64,000 nt of DNA, taken from the NCBI GenBank assembly GCA_020002185.1, contig CM034533.1, positions 67,554,119 through 67,618,118 on the forward strand, in the 5' to 3' direction. The stretch is from Paraescarpia echinospica. Its lineage: Eukaryota; Annelida; Polychaeta; Sabellida; Siboglinidae. The position numbers were made by a program, and so were the translations under genes. The notes beneath the pieces are model-generated. The model did not search any database. It had not been told where the DNA came from and saw nothing but the letters and a program-made list of their open reading frames with translations. Each line of letters begins with the position of its first letter. Position 1 is the stretch's first letter. Below, in pieces: positions 46,158-58,459 of the stretch.

Positions 46158-48384
46158 AGAATCAGAAAGGAATAATAAAAAGCAGTACAGGAGAAATGTC
46201 CACAAAGGAAAATATAAGGACATATGGAAATATTTAGCAGAGATAGACTGGAATAACACACTGAAGAATAAGACAGCAACAGAATGCTGGAATATCTTAA
46301 AGAGAGAAATTTAATGCATCATCGTCAAATTTGTTCCCTTAAAAAAACACGGGAAACGGTCCAAAAAGAAACACTTATCGAAAGAAGCCATTAGAAAAAT
46401 TAAGTATAAACAAATGATGTGGAAGTCATATAGACGTACTGGAAATGACGAAGACTACAACATTTATAAAGAAGCACTAAACCAAGCTACAGCTGAAATT
46501 AGAAATTCAAAGAGAAGCTATGAACATAAATTAGCTTGTAATATAAAACATGAGAGCAAGAGTTTCTATGCGTATGATCGAAGCAAACAGAAAGTTCAGG
46601 ATAAGGTTGGTCCTGTAGAAGATAGTGCTGGAAATATAATATCAGAATAATTCTTAATGGCAGAAGACCGGAATGAGTATTTTAGTTCAGAGTTTACCAG
46701 AGAAGACACTAGTTCACTGCCAGTACCAGAGGCTAAGTTCAAGGGGCAGAATCAGACTATTTAAGACAGTTAAGTGTAACCCCAGAAATGGCAGCTAAGA
46801 AAATTAGGGCTATGAAGGATAATAAATCACCTGGAGTGGATGGTATTCCACCCAAACTACAATTGGAAATTGTAGAACAAATTAGCATACCGCTTGCAAC
46901 AGTTTTCAACTTGTCATTAAAAGAGGGAGTGGTTCCATTAGAATGGAAAAAGCAAACATTATACCGTTATTTAAAAAAGGTTCGAGAAACAAGTCAAATA
47001 ATTATAGACCAGTTAGTTTAACATCGATGATTTGTAATTTATTAGAAAGACTAATTAAAGATCACATGGTGGATATTCTTGTTAAACATAACTTGATAAA
47101 CCCATCTCAACATGGGTTTCTAAAAGCGAGGTCATGCTTAACAAATATGTTATGTTTTTTGGAAGATATCACTAAGTGGGTAGATGATGAATCACCAGTA
47201 GATATCATCTACTTACATTTTCAAAAGGCTTTCGACAAAGTGCCACATCAAAGATTACTGCTTAAACTAAAGACCCATGGCATAGAAAATGGTATAATTA
47301 ACTGGATAGAAAAATGGCTGATTGACGAAAGACAACGGGTAGTTGTTGATGGGGAGGCTTCAAACTGGAAATCAGTTTTGAGTGGGGATCCGCAGGAATC
47401 AGTACTGGGACCTATATTATTCTTAATATATATAAACGATTTGGACGATGATATAGCTAGCAAGGTGTTGAAATTTGCAGATTATACAAAAGTGTTTAGA
47501 AGGATTAAAAGTGATGGAGATAGACAGCATTTACAAGATGATCTTGAGAGGTTGATAAAATGGTCTGAAAAGTGGCAAATGTTGTTCAATTTTGGGAAAT
47601 GTAAATGCCTTCACACAGGACATGGGAACGAATATGTAGAGTATACAATGGGGGAACTGTACTAAGTACTACTGTAAAAGAAAAAGACTTAGGGCTGACA
47701 ATTAGTGCTGACATGAAGGTTTCAGAGCAGTGTGGAATTGCAGCTTCAAAAGGAAATCAAATCCTTGGATGGATTAGGCGAAATATAGCATATAATGAAA
47801 AATAACTAATAATACCGCTGTGCAAAACAATAGTTAGGCCTCATTTTGAATATTGTATACAAGCGTGGAGGCCATACCCCAAGAAGGAAATAGATATGCT
47901 AGAAAGAGTGCAGAGGAGAGTGACTAAAATGATACCAAAACTGAGGGATCTTATTTATGAAAAACGCCTAAAAGTGGTGTAACAACACTAGAGACCGGGA
48001 GATTGAGAGGAGATCAGATAGAAGAGTTTAAAATATTGAATGGTTATGAAAATATTGATAGAAATATGTTTTTTTCAGTTAAGAAAGATTGAAAGACTAG
48101 AGGACATGAAATTACATTAGTAAAGGAGCATTGTAGATTAGACGTAAGAAAGTTCTTCTAATTTTCACAAACGACTGTGAATGAATGGTACAGATCATCT
48201 GATGATTTTGTGGGTGCTAGTAGTGTGAATATGTTTAAAAATAAAATCGACACATATCTCAGAAGGGCTGGATATATGTAAATAAAAGGTTTGGACTCTC
48301 GATAAGCCAAATGGCTTCCTTGTCCACCTGCCATCTATAGTTAATTCTCTGGATAGCAATCTTGTTAAATCTTATTAAATCTTG
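46158..48384 (+). mobile_element. CR1-like LINE, copy 5 (5'-truncated)
   Basis: Plus strand, begins in the ORF2 linker (SERNNKKQYRRN region) and runs to the 3' stem-loop and tail repeats at 48,361-48,384. It interrupts the Glu/Arg-rich minisatellite of the pogo element between 'gtcctccgttt' and 'ttttctctctcatc'. The endonuclease is absent. RT fragments occupy several frames. Confidence 0.9.
46414..47665 (+). pseudogene. LINE copy 5 reverse transcriptase remnant
   Basis: Frames give SPGVDGIPPKLQLEIVEQIS, YRPVSLTS, IIYLHFQKAFDKVPH (YLDF altered to YLHF) and SVLGPILFLIYINDL. The catalytic box reads FADY, with the second Asp of FADD lost. A stop near 46,650 and frameshifts near 46,760 and 46,960 also interrupt it. 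Confidence 0.8.
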
Positions 48385-48840
48385 TTTTCTCTCTCATCTC
48401 TTCGTTCGTTGCCCTCTTCTCGTGTAACTCTTCTTTCTTCGGGCTCATGTCCTCCGTTTTTTCTCTCATCTCTTCGTCCGTTGTCCTCTTCTTCTGCTCT
48501 CACGCTCACTCTGGGCACTTGACTTGCAATTTTTGTAGGATTGGTGATGGCGACATTGACTAACGCCCAAAAACATGGAAACAAATCCGCTTTCTCCGCA
48601 CTGCTCAATTCGCCGTGCGTTAGTGTTTTGTCTAGATCGATGATTTCCTGATCAAGCGTGTCTGCTATCTTAGGTGACGGCGCATGAAATTTCGGTACCA
48701 TGGTTCGCCTAGTCTATTATCGTTGAAGGGCGTCTTCCGCTGGTCACATTCGAAGATCTGTTTTACTGAACATAACAACTCGCCCTTCTTCTACGTCTTC
48801 CCTAAGTGCACCAGCCAACGCACCAGGTCGTCCTTCTGAA
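48385..48840 (-). pseudogene. Pogo transposase: CENP-B-type HTH and Glu/Arg repeats
   Basis: After an acceptor-like TTTTTGCTTTCAG (ending at 48,841) the minus strand reads DDLVRWLVHLGK, a stop, then LCSVKQIFECDQRKTPFNDN and RLGEPWYRNFMRRHL. This matches the second (CENP-B/Tc5-type) DNA-binding domain of pogo/Jerky transposases. A shift leads to PKIADTLDQEIIDLDKTLTH and on to a repeat of about 24 residues (GGxEPEERRVTREEGxxRRD) cut by LINE copy 5. No DDE core is recognised. Confidence 0.65.
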
Positions 48841-48841
48841 A

Positions 48842-49369
48842 GCAAAAATAAATAATTGTTAAGTTAGTTAAATAAAACTAAACACATCTGCGTCAATAAG
48901 AACAATTCTCAAAAGGTCGTTACATAAATGTGACACATGTGTTGAATTTTAAGTCGTCTTAATCATAACAAATTTAAACAAAAAACTCAAATACAATTCC
49001 CAGACTATGCAGATATCATAGTCAGGTCAGTAATAATCATACATTAGGCATTTGCAATGCACCCTATCATTTGTTTAGACGAAATAAATTGATGACACCA
49101 ATAATGTTCTCACTAAATCACTTTATTATGGAAAGAATGTAATACAGTGCTATTTGTTACCTTTATGTTTGATCAACATATAATACTAACATGTTTAACA
49201 TAAACTGAAATCGTTACATAATGACAGTTTCGTTCTTTGAAATGTGTCATGACTGAATTCTGAATTCTGCATCTCTTAACTTTGTTCCATCCCTGTTATT
49301 ATAATAGGATGGATTGGTGTTTAGGTCTCTATATATTTATAAGTGAAACTATATTGAGCAAGAATATGC
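48842..49369. other. Probable intron of the pogo transposase relic
   Basis: AT-rich sequence without coding signal, lying between the two DNA-binding domain exons. Confidence 0.45.
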
Positions 49370-49578
49370 ACCTGAGAAGTTAGGACTGTGTCCGGACCAC
49401 ATTTGCGCTGCTCGGGCGACTTGCCAAACAACTTGTCGCTTAGTGTCGACTTTGGCACTGCGAACAGTTCTGCCGTTGTCCGCACCCCCATGCCCTGTGT
49501 ACGATATGATCTGTAGATATAATGCAAGCATAGAATACTTCGTAGTTTATGTATTAATCGGGAGAATAACACAACCAT
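49370..49578 (-). pseudogene. Pogo transposase: N-terminal psq-type HTH
   Basis: Minus-strand frame contains GMGVRTTAELFAVPKSTLSD, then KLFGKSPEQRKCGPDTVLTS. The A-A-x-x-F-x-V-P-x-S-T-L-x-D-x-L pattern and the following 'G..P.LT' block are characteristic of the first helix-turn-helix of pogo/Tigger/Jerky transposases. The frame then runs off, probably at an exon end. Confidence 0.65.
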
Positions 49579-49885
49579 CTTATTTTATATTTTATACTGC
49601 AGCTCTAAAATAGTTATGGGACATAAGCACCTTGAACGGAGCTGTCCGAAAACGTGTTGGTTATCGGACAGCCCTATCCGCCGCGTCCGGTTTCTGGTTA
49701 CTTTATATTAAAAAGCCCCACAAACGACAAACCACTTGCGTCACTTATTACGCCTTACGTTGCTGAATACGCAGTGCAAAACGTGCACTTCATGCAATTT
49801 TAGTTATTGGACCCCTTGTTCCAAACATTTTAAGACATGATGTCCGATAGTTAAGTACTGTCCGACAATAGGCACATTTACCATA

Positions 49886-50075
49886 CGTCTAATAAATAGC
49901 AATGGGTTGGTGACACTTCCTGGATACATTTCATGATATAACAATTGATCGACGATTTCACTGCTTCACTGACACCGATTTACGAATACAGTTCGTAAAA
50001 CTCGACGTTTATGACCAACTTTGCTCATCAGATCACGACATTTTACGTCACGAAGAGTGAGACAGTACAATAATG
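49886..50075. repeat. Unit S, copy S2 (right part)
   Basis: Resumes after the pogo element with 'gacacttcctgg', 'catttcatgatataacaatt' and 'gagacagta', then diverges from the other units. Confidence 0.75.
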
Positions 50076-50338
50076 AGATAATATGGCTGTACAATACTAA
50101 CAAAGTTTACGAATCCCTATATATATATTTTAGCAACGGTTTTATTAATGACTGTAATAACGATTACTTAAGGCTAATGCGCAAAAAACAGGCAGATTCC
50201 TGTGAAAAGTATTGTAATTCTTACATTTGCATCATTGTTGCAACAATTACAGTCGCACATCTTCACGCACATACTCATGCGAAAGCGAACTCACACGCGA
50301 ACGCGCACACACACAAGTAAGACCACATGGACACAAGC

Positions 50339-50473
50339 ATTTTTGTCCGACCAGACCAGACAAGACCAAATTAACCCCGATTGTATGTGCATACGCTTGT
50401 CTGATTGTAACTACTGCTGTGTCGATATCAACATTAAAGCCAAGTTGTGGATACACAAAGCACGTACACACTT

Positions 50474-50545
<72 letters not shown>

Positions 50546-51415
50546 TGTACTAACACACACACACACACACACACATGGGACGACAACACTCATGTGTTGA
50601 AGGTGAAACGATTGTGACACATGACAATGGCCTACACACTGACACAACTGGTCCACATGAACAACACACACACACTGCATTCATACACACACACACACTA
50701 TGCACTTTTCACGGCATTCCACACACATCACACACACACATTCACATCATACACATATCACACACCCAACACACATCACATTTCCCACTACTACTGCTCT
50801 CACTCACAATACACATTAAATATACACACACACCCAAAAAAAACCACAAACATGCACACACACACACACACACACACACGCACGCACACACACACATAAT
50901 AATATTAATATATTATCTAAAACGTAGGTTGAAAATCAGTCAAATTGAGTATATAGCACCGGTCGGTGACACTTCATGGATGCATTTCATGATATAACAA
51001 TTGATCGACGATTTTTCACTGCTTCACTGACACCGATTTACGAAGACACTTCGTAAAACTCGTCTTTTATGACCTACCTTACTCATCAGATTACGACAAC
51101 TTACGTCACGAGGAGTAAGACAGTATTCTGCCCACGCGACGGTGAACTGTTTCGTGTTTGTGTAATGCCACCGTATTCGTAAAAAAACACAATTTATCAT
51201 ACAACTCTACATTTGATATGAAACAACATAAAACTGCCTAAATAGACACGATTAATATTATTAATAACGCAACTCATCACACGGAAGACCACGTTGAGTC
51301 AACAAGAAACACACAACAAGGTGCTTTGTCAAACACGTAGGTACAGCACGGTCATTAATCGTCAGTGTGATGGATCTACTGTAGTGTTCCCTGATTGGCT
51401 AATAAAGTATAAGTT
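50339..51415. repeat. Unit S, copy S3
   Basis: Left flank 'gaccagacaagacca', several (CA)n blocks (50,477-50,576 and 50,860-50,895) and the complete right flank up to 'ttccctgattggctaat'. It ends about 80 bp before the TATA box of the downstream gene and supplies a CCAAT-type box (complement of ATTGGCT). Confidence 0.75.
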
Positions 51416-51495
51416 GACCTTCAGACCATGTACAACTGTAACAATTCGCGTAATCCGAGTCGAATGCGTTGGTGTAAATTTAATTGCTGGACCGC

Positions 51496-51502
51496 TATAA
51501 AA
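51496..51502 (+). promoter_or_regulatory. TATA box of the CBM14-LamG gene
   Basis: TATAAAA in 'accgctataaaagacg', about 30 bp before a likely start site near 51,527 and 82 bp before a 5' UTR donor. An ATTGGCT (CCAAT complement) lies about 100 bp upstream. Confidence 0.55.
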
Positions 51503-51526
51503 GACGAACAGGACAAAGGAACTGCA

Positions 51527-51577
51527 TCGACGACGATCAGACCAGCAACCGACTTCTGCCGACGACGACTGCATCTG
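51527..51577 (+). other. Probable 5' UTR exon
   Basis: Short exon-like block ending GCATCTG|GTGAGA. It can splice to the acceptor TTGTTTCAACAG (ending 52,292), 7 bp upstream of the coding ATG. The start site is inferred from the TATA box only. Confidence 0.45.
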
Positions 51578-52299
51578 GTGAGATCATTGCGAGCTTGTGT
51601 CAATGTAGGGGGATAATCAGGTGTGGTTGTAAGTGTGAATTTACTGCATTTGAGGAACGGATTATTAAGTCCAGAATCCAAGTATCGCCTTTAATGACGT
51701 TGATACCATATTTGGCTACATGATCACATGGTATCGGTGTATGAACGCGAGATATCAGACATGCCTTAGCAAGTATACACCGATTAGGACTGCAAGTATG
51801 TTTGTACAATGTTTGTATGCGTGTGTTGATGGCGTGGTTCCGGATATATAGCGGTATGATTGCAGTTTGTAATATTAATACTACTACTAATTTTAGTAAA
51901 CGTAAGTATACTGATAACAACACTGACGTGACAGGGGAATTGTAGTTACAAGCGAGGGGTAGGCATATATAAAAAAGTGCAATAAATAACTAGGCTTGCA
52001 ACATTTTACTTGACGTTTAATCAACAAATATATTGCCGTACGTAACAGAACTTCCTGCAAGTAGTTGAACAACTTATTACAGTTAAATATGTATATACTA
52101 TGCGGACGGCACCACGTATATACATTAAAAAACATGTGATGCGTTCATAAAACAGTTCGTGTAGCGTTTTATTGTAACAACGTGAAGAAAACAAGACAAG
52201 GCGACAATGTTTTCGAAGCAGTATTATTACAACCGCATGACAACATTTTCATCAATTTGTAAATGTAAAGTTTATATAATTTGTTTCAACAGAGGTATC

Positions 52300-52354
52300 A
52301 TGGCGTGGACGACAATCGGAATGGTCCTGGTCGCACTGACGACAGCAGCTGCAG
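52300..52354 (+). CDS. Exon 1: signal peptide
   Basis: 18 codons plus one base, hydrophobic core MVLVALTTAAA, donor GCAG|GTAAGA, phase 1. Confidence 0.8.
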
Positions 52355-53053
52355 GTAAGAAACGTAATGCGACATAAGTGTCGTATGATTACCTTTACTG
52401 CATAGGTTCTCTGTCCTAACAACGGTCAAATTATACTTCTGTAAGTGTATTTAAGATTGCCAGCTCCAGCAATGCTATCAACAATTATATGTCACATTTT
52501 TAAATCCCTGTTTAGACAGCTGCACTTACATCTGGTTGTCTATTTAACCACATTTATAAAAAACAGTATTGTATGGGGTGCATATTCAATACATCGGCCA
52601 TCCTATTTGTTTAGTTTCTTACGTTTTTTTCTTACTCATACCATGTGTCAGACAACAACTTTTTCCCTAAAACTAAGCTTATCTTTGGCAAGCGGGCTTT
52701 CCTGTAACTAAACACAACATTTTGAATGAACTCACCGTTGCTTCGACAACAATTGAACAGATTTGCATCCATCCTACACAAAATAGCAATAACATAGCTC
52801 ATTGAATTTGCAGTACCTTTGGTGACCCCTTGTTCTGACAATGACTCTTTGCTTAACGATTTTGTTTTAGTAACTTATGATATAATTGATATAAAAGTGT
52901 CGTATTCTTATTATCATGTACCTCTATGCTAGTTGTCATAGCAAACTTTATTGTTATCACCAATTTATTTTAATAACTAAACAGACACAATGTGTACGCG
53001 CACACACATACACATACGCACACGAGTGCGCACCGCGCACACACACACCACAC

Positions 53054-53086
<33 letters not shown>

Positions 53087-56000
53087 CACACACACATCTT
53101 GATTACGTGCACACGAACACGCACGCATGTGTGTGGGGGTGGTTGTTTTTTAACAAATACATCTAATCGTAATTACTTTTATTTAGCATGTCTTATATTG
53201 CTGAAATAGCCAACACTAGTCTGTCTATATGTTGTGTTGTAGCAATGAAGACTTGCTACTCCAGTGATGAGGACTACAGGATGCCGTGGCTTCCCGCTAC
53301 TGTCGACATCGACGAGCCACTCGCGTCAATCCTGCCACCGAACTGTTGCACACAGGCCGACCAACACGACGTGTTCGATGTTCAACGTAAGTCGCAATTA
53401 CTGCAGAAGCCCTAATAAACTTTAAAAACGTTTTAATTGAACAAGGTGTTTTGCTTTCTTGACACGTTAATATGTTCAACATATGCTATCTGAATATACA
53501 ATATAAACACACTAGATATTAATGCGCAATGACACACTTTGTTTCACGTAAGAGCAAATAACAGCGTAAAATGCATTGATGAAATGTGTTTTAACAAAGA
53601 TCATAGGATTTCCATGAATCTGGACACCACTCTTTACGTTAACTTTTTTTTTCATATGTCATTCAAAACGGTTCCCGAGTACCAATTATTTCGAGCAATA
53701 TTCAGCTAGTACGTATAAATAACTCAATTCTCAAAAAGACACGTAGTTCACCGCAGTTGTATTGCATTTTTGACAAGTTTGATAGTAATTGTACTTTGGC
53801 CATGATCAACCTTAGGTGCATTGTCACATTTTGTGTAAGAATTTAACGGCAGAGCTGCCTCGATAATTATTATTGACTACAATTATCATTGCCATGTGAG
53901 TAGCATGTCGTATCGTGCTGATATTCCAATATTATTATTATTGCAAACTACATGAGTTATGCGTAGTTGTACATAAACAGGGCTCCAACATTATTTTTAT
54001 TATTATTATTATTATATTGTAACTATCTCACGACTTATATTCCTTGTGAACATAATTAATTATCATCGTCATCTTCATTACTCGGCCGGGGTCGTAGCAA
54101 GGATGAGTCGTTTCCTTATGGTTCGGTTGCTCTTTAGGGTTTGACCGTCAGCCACTTCAACGTCAAAGTTTTCACAGACAAGCTTCTGCAGACTAGTTTC
54201 AGTATTATGATAGGTGAATGTGTTTGAATCCGGTTTCAAAATAGAATCGTCGTATTTTGACCAAAGCATAGTTGATGGTGTGTTTAATATCCGATAATTG
54301 AGTGTATTTACTTATACAGTATTTCCGATATATATAATATTTTCCCAAAAAATAGTTTCAGATGAGGGGTATTGCTTATCATACACCAATAGAAGTACGT
54401 CAATGGTTGTAGGTCAACGGTACTTAAGCGGTGTAGGCAATGTAACACGTGACGTATTATTTCACAGATAAATAACCTACTGCATTCTAACTTGTCGAAC
54501 ATTTTATTTTCAAGGAATAAGAGTACAGCATTTTGAAAAGGTATTATGAACCAGGATCCGTAGTAAAGCATCGTTTCTATGTTGCAATTTAAACAATACT
54601 TTCGTTGATACATAGTTCTTGGCACAGATGTGCAGCAGAACGCACATGTAAGTCACTACTATTCATCCACTTGCATCATCTGTGTTTTCCAGGAGAGTGC
54701 CATCTGTGTTACGAAAAAACAAAGAGCACTCCCGGCTTCGCGGCTGATCCCAACACGTGCCAGAAATTTGTAATGTGTGAGCCGAACGGCCAGGGAGGCT
54801 GGAACGTCTTCAACATGACGTGTCCCGAGTGCACCTTCTGGAACCAGGAACTACTCACTTGTGTCCAAGTCACATATAACTGCACTCAGACTCATGTGAC
54901 CGACAATTTGACCTACACCACACCTAGTATGTATTTAACTATTTAGAGAAACAATCATTATTTCACAACAACGCGTTCGGTAATTAACGGAGTTGTCAGA
55001 AGTCTAGATAACTGTTTTCAATATAATATATGCCGATGAAATTTAACGATTGTCGTGTATTTCATTGACGTATATTGAAAATAATGCGATTTGTTATATG
55101 TCCTATATTAGTCAATAGTTTTCAGAACAAACTAAGTAAAATTTGACCAAATAAAATACTGCTATAATTATGTTATTTAAAAAAAAATGTATTCTTAATG
55201 TTATATTATATTTATTATGATTTATCGTATACTTAATTAATAATATTATGATGATTATTATAATCCACCGAAAGCATCGTCATCATAATGATAAACACGA
55301 ACAATATCCCGTCACCAACACCATCACCATCACCTGCAGGTGATACATTTATAGTATGTTTATTGAACACCATTTCATAGTTGAATCAACTACATTGCTG
55401 GATGATTTTTGTTGCCATTAGTAGCGTTCATTCTAAACCAAAACTATAGTTAATTTGGTGAATTATACTGTCGACAGCATCCGTTCGGTTAGATAATGTT
55501 TCCTTTATCGGAATCTCTAGTGTTATTTGGACTAACACATTAGTGCGTAATCCCGTGGCAAGAGTAATACTTATTAAGAAATAAAGATGTTCCACATATT
55601 ATTGGTTTACATCATTTGTAATATGTATGGACCAAATAAATATGTAATGAATTAACCATTTTATATGCAGTTTACCTACTAGCATTTCATGTTTTGAATA
55701 GAGTGCATTAGCACAACCTAACCTTGAAATGATACGATATCAGAACTAAATGTGGCATCGACGACACTGCGCAGCATAGTCACAAAACTGAAGTAGTATC
55801 ATATCTCAGTGCGTCTTCGGATTAACGTAATGTTTCTAAACGCATTGTTTAATTTATTTGATATCATTATGTAGGACGTCAGTGCAGATTTGAATTGAAA
55901 TGTGATCCACAGTTGAACAAAAAGGGATGTTCTGCATCGACTTCGAGGCCGACGACTTGATTTCCAAAACCTTTGGAGTGTACCGCCCGTGGGTGCTGAA

Positions 56001-58270
56001 TGACGGCGTCACCGTCGTCACTGACAGTCAATGTCCACAAGGCGATAGATGCGGCTACTTCAACAACAGCGTTCTCGAAGTGCCGTTCTTCTCCAACAAC
56101 TACGCCCAGTGGCCTTCTATGAGGATAACCCTACAGTACAAGATGATTTCGTTTAGTGGTAGCATTGACCAAGGCATCATCAGCAACGATTGTCTTAACC
56201 TAGCTGACTACGCCGCTGGAAACTCTCTCTACGTGTCCGCTGATGCCAACACCTTGAAGGCAGGACTCAAGTCAGGGAATGCCTCCGTACCTGATGCTGA
56301 TGCTACAGTGGTTAGTACAACATCAAGTGGTTGATAAACACACATCCTCGCATGTATGAATGAGTACACGTACGGATAGTGTCAAAACAACAGTATATGT
56401 TTGCTAGATTTTAATATCTGGCAACACCCACATCAACCAATGAACACATGATTTAAGTGCTTTGAATTTTAATGACAAATCCGTGTCAGATTGTATCCGG
56501 CAGTTCCGATTGTACATAGTTATCAAAAGAAACCCTCCAATTGTACTACATGCCTTATTAAACATATTGAATAAATAAATACATGTTCTTGATAGGTTAT
56601 TCAAATATGTAAAGATTTAATGTTTCGTCACAGTTACAACACGCCCTGGAACACTAACTAACTCCTCTCAAGTAGACACAACATTATTTTAATTCCTCTA
56701 ATTTCTTAACGCTAATATAACGATTTACTGAGTAGTCCAATTACACATATAACATTTTCATTGTGTACGTCTGCATATTTCTCATTGAGTGATGTTTATG
56801 TTCCAATTTTAGGCATCGCATCTGCTAGGCACTTGGGAATTCGTAGAAATGATGTGGGATGGATCGAACCTGGTGGTGATCAATGGCGGTATACCTGGAT
56901 CGGCCGCACCCTTTGCAGGTAATTTTTAAAAACATCTCCTCGGTTAGGACATTTCACGTGTGTGACGCGCATTCAACGCATCAGTGCTCAAGTTGAATCA
57001 AATTCGACAATCTAGCTCGTTTAGTTTGAGTAATTTAGCTTATTTAAAAAATATACATAACGTGTCAATACCACTGATACATCAGTCCGTGATTGTCCAC
57101 GATTGACCAGTACAACTTGTGTGAATATCAATACTGCAATCAAACCTTGATGTCTATATTGCAGATATGTTCAAATGAAATAAAGCGTCCATGATATTTC
57201 AAAGTTTAGTGTATGTTACGCGCGCGCATATGCACACACATGCACGCACGGACACACACGCATACACACATTCACAAACACGCACACACGCACGCACACA
57301 CGCACACACACATATGTATATGTGTACGTCGTCTGTACTTATTTCATTTATAATTTATATATTTATTTTATAAATATATCTCCCTGCCGTTCACCAATCT
57401 AACTGGTGCTCTTATGTTCGTGCAATGGAATGTTGGTTTTTTATAATTAAATGTAAAATGAAGCCGACGTGATTAATGAAATGGATAATTTATCCAAACA
57501 AATAAATACATTGCCGACCCTCCATGCAATGCACATAAGCCTTAAGTTAATACGTTAATAGTAGTTCATCCACCAATTTAAGTACTGTTAGTTATTGGCC
57601 AGAAGTTGCTTACGTTGGCCTTTGTTATTTATTTTGTCTGTGTTCGGCTTTCTGCCATGTGAATATAAAGCCACTAACTGTGCTTCCTTTCTTCATAGAT
57701 AACATTCGCGAAAGTACCTGCCCGCTGGCTATCGGTGCATTCATTAAGGAACGCGATGACAGTTTCTTCCAAGGCTACATGGACAACGTAAGTATAACCA
57801 ACTCACAGTAGTATCTTATATTTATGGTACACAGTTTAAATATAACTTATTATTGTGCATACATCGCTGACATGTTTATTGTCATAACTGTATATGGACA
57901 GACTAAAATTATGTTGTAGGGTCATAATGACGTTTTCTTTCGAGGCATGGGAGCACATTCCTGGGAAGCACCCCAATTTATACATTGCCAACCCAACAAA
58001 CAACAACATAACCTAGATACCGTCAGAGAAAACATGCCTGTTTTTGCAATGTTTCATACACACGCAAGTATGGAGCATACAATATTACCGTGCAGATTCC
58101 TGGTTTGCACTACTAGTTATTGTACTGTCTGTAGTACGTAAATGCAATAACATATGCATTGGCGGTAACATCACATATTACGTCAGTAGTAGTAGTAGCA
58201 GAATAAAAGTATGAATACTTTACACAATCAACTCAATCTTTCATTTCAGATTTGCTTCTACAAGTGGTAG
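52300..58270 (+). CDS. Secreted CBM14 + LamG-like protein (shell-matrix type), 7 coding exons
   Basis: Exons: 52,300-52,354; 53,243-53,386; 54,693-54,926; 55,913-56,310; 56,813-56,918; 57,699-57,787; 58,250-58,270. They total 1047 nt, giving 348 residues, with GT/AG borders and matching phases throughout. Exon 1 encodes a signal peptide (MAWTTIGMVLVALTTAAA). Exon 2 encodes a short Cys-containing segment. Exon 3 encodes a chitin-binding type-2 domain. Exons 4-7 encode a LamG/concanavalin-like domain starting CIDFEADDL and ending QGYMDNICFYKW. This order resembles the C-terminal part of Pif/BMSP shell-matrix proteins, which bind chitin in the extracellular matrix; the VWA domain of Pif is absent. 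Function as a shell or cuticle matrix protein is inferred. Confidence 0.85.
53243..53386 (+). CDS. Exon 2: N-terminal Cys-containing segment
   Basis: Acceptor TTGTGTTGTAG, donor CAAC|GTAAGT, 144 nt, phase 1-1. Encodes MKTCYSSDEDYRMPWLPATV and a second part with a CC pair. No known domain. Confidence 0.75.
54693..54926 (+). CDS. Exon 3: chitin-binding type-2 (CBM14) domain
   Basis: Acceptor TGTTTTCCAG, donor CCTA|GTATGT, 234 nt, phase 1-1, a self-contained shuffling module. The six-cysteine framework begins at CHLCYE and continues GFAADPNTCQKFVMCEPNGQ, then CPECTFWNQELLTC and a final Cys. The ADP..C..F..C signature and the aromatic residues after CP are those of peritrophin-A domains. Two further Cys (CHLC, CPEC) are extra to the usual six. 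Confidence 0.85.
55913..56310 (+). CDS. Exon 4: first part of LamG-like domain
   Basis: The acceptor at 55,912 (GATCCACAG) is chosen because it restores the frame; an alternative AG at 55,874 does not. The donor is GTG|GTTAGT. Encodes CIDFEADDLISKTFGVYRPW, then GYFNNSVLEVPFF and a beta-rich stretch, typical of concanavalin-like folds. Confidence 0.75.
56813..57787 (+). CDS. Exons 5 and 6: second part of LamG-like domain
   Basis: Exon 5 (56,813-56,918) encodes LLGTWEFVEMMWDGSNLVVI and NGG, the 'W..V...WDG..L..ING' core of LamG domains. Exon 6 (57,699-57,787) encodes DNIRESTCPLAIGAF and DSFFQGYMDN, the 'F.G.MDN' end block. The intron between them carries (CA)n. Confidence 0.8.
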
Positions 58271-58428
58271 GAAGACTGAGGAAATGGAGAATGGATGACG
58301 ACCTCTGTGGCCTTTATAGACATTCTGTTTTATCTAGGCAATCACGTCTTCCCATGTCACATCTTGCAATCACTGGATGATAATCCATGTTGATGTATGT
58401 GACCAATGTGTCACGTTTCTTTCCTTGC

Positions 58429-58434
58429 AATAAA
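58429..58434 (+). terminator. Polyadenylation signal AATAAA
   Basis: Canonical AATAAA 159 bp after the stop codon of the CBM14-LamG gene. Confidence 0.7.
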
Positions 58435-58459
58435 ATGTTCTCTTGAATATATCTGGTGT

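Larger units (their letters stand above)
41401..49883 (-). mobile_element. Pogo-type DNA transposon interrupted by two LINEs
   Basis: The left end GGGTAAATGTGCCGGCTATC and right end (complement) TGGTAAATGTGCCTATTGTC form inverted repeats, both followed inward by a GACAG-type block, and are flanked by TA. Unit S copies without the insertion read 'attgagTAtgtctac', so the TA target is confirmed by empty sites. Removing LINE copies 4 and 5 leaves about 2.2 kb. Transposase relics on the minus strand are a psq-type helix-turn-helix and a CENP-B-type helix-turn-helix. No DDE catalytic core is seen. An internally deleted, non-autonomous element. Confidence 0.75.

Noticed and set aside
55875..55912. 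Earlier acceptor for exon 4 of the CBM14-LamG gene at 55,874
   Set aside because: It puts the LamG-coding frame out of phase with exon 3, whereas the acceptor ending at 55,912 keeps it open.
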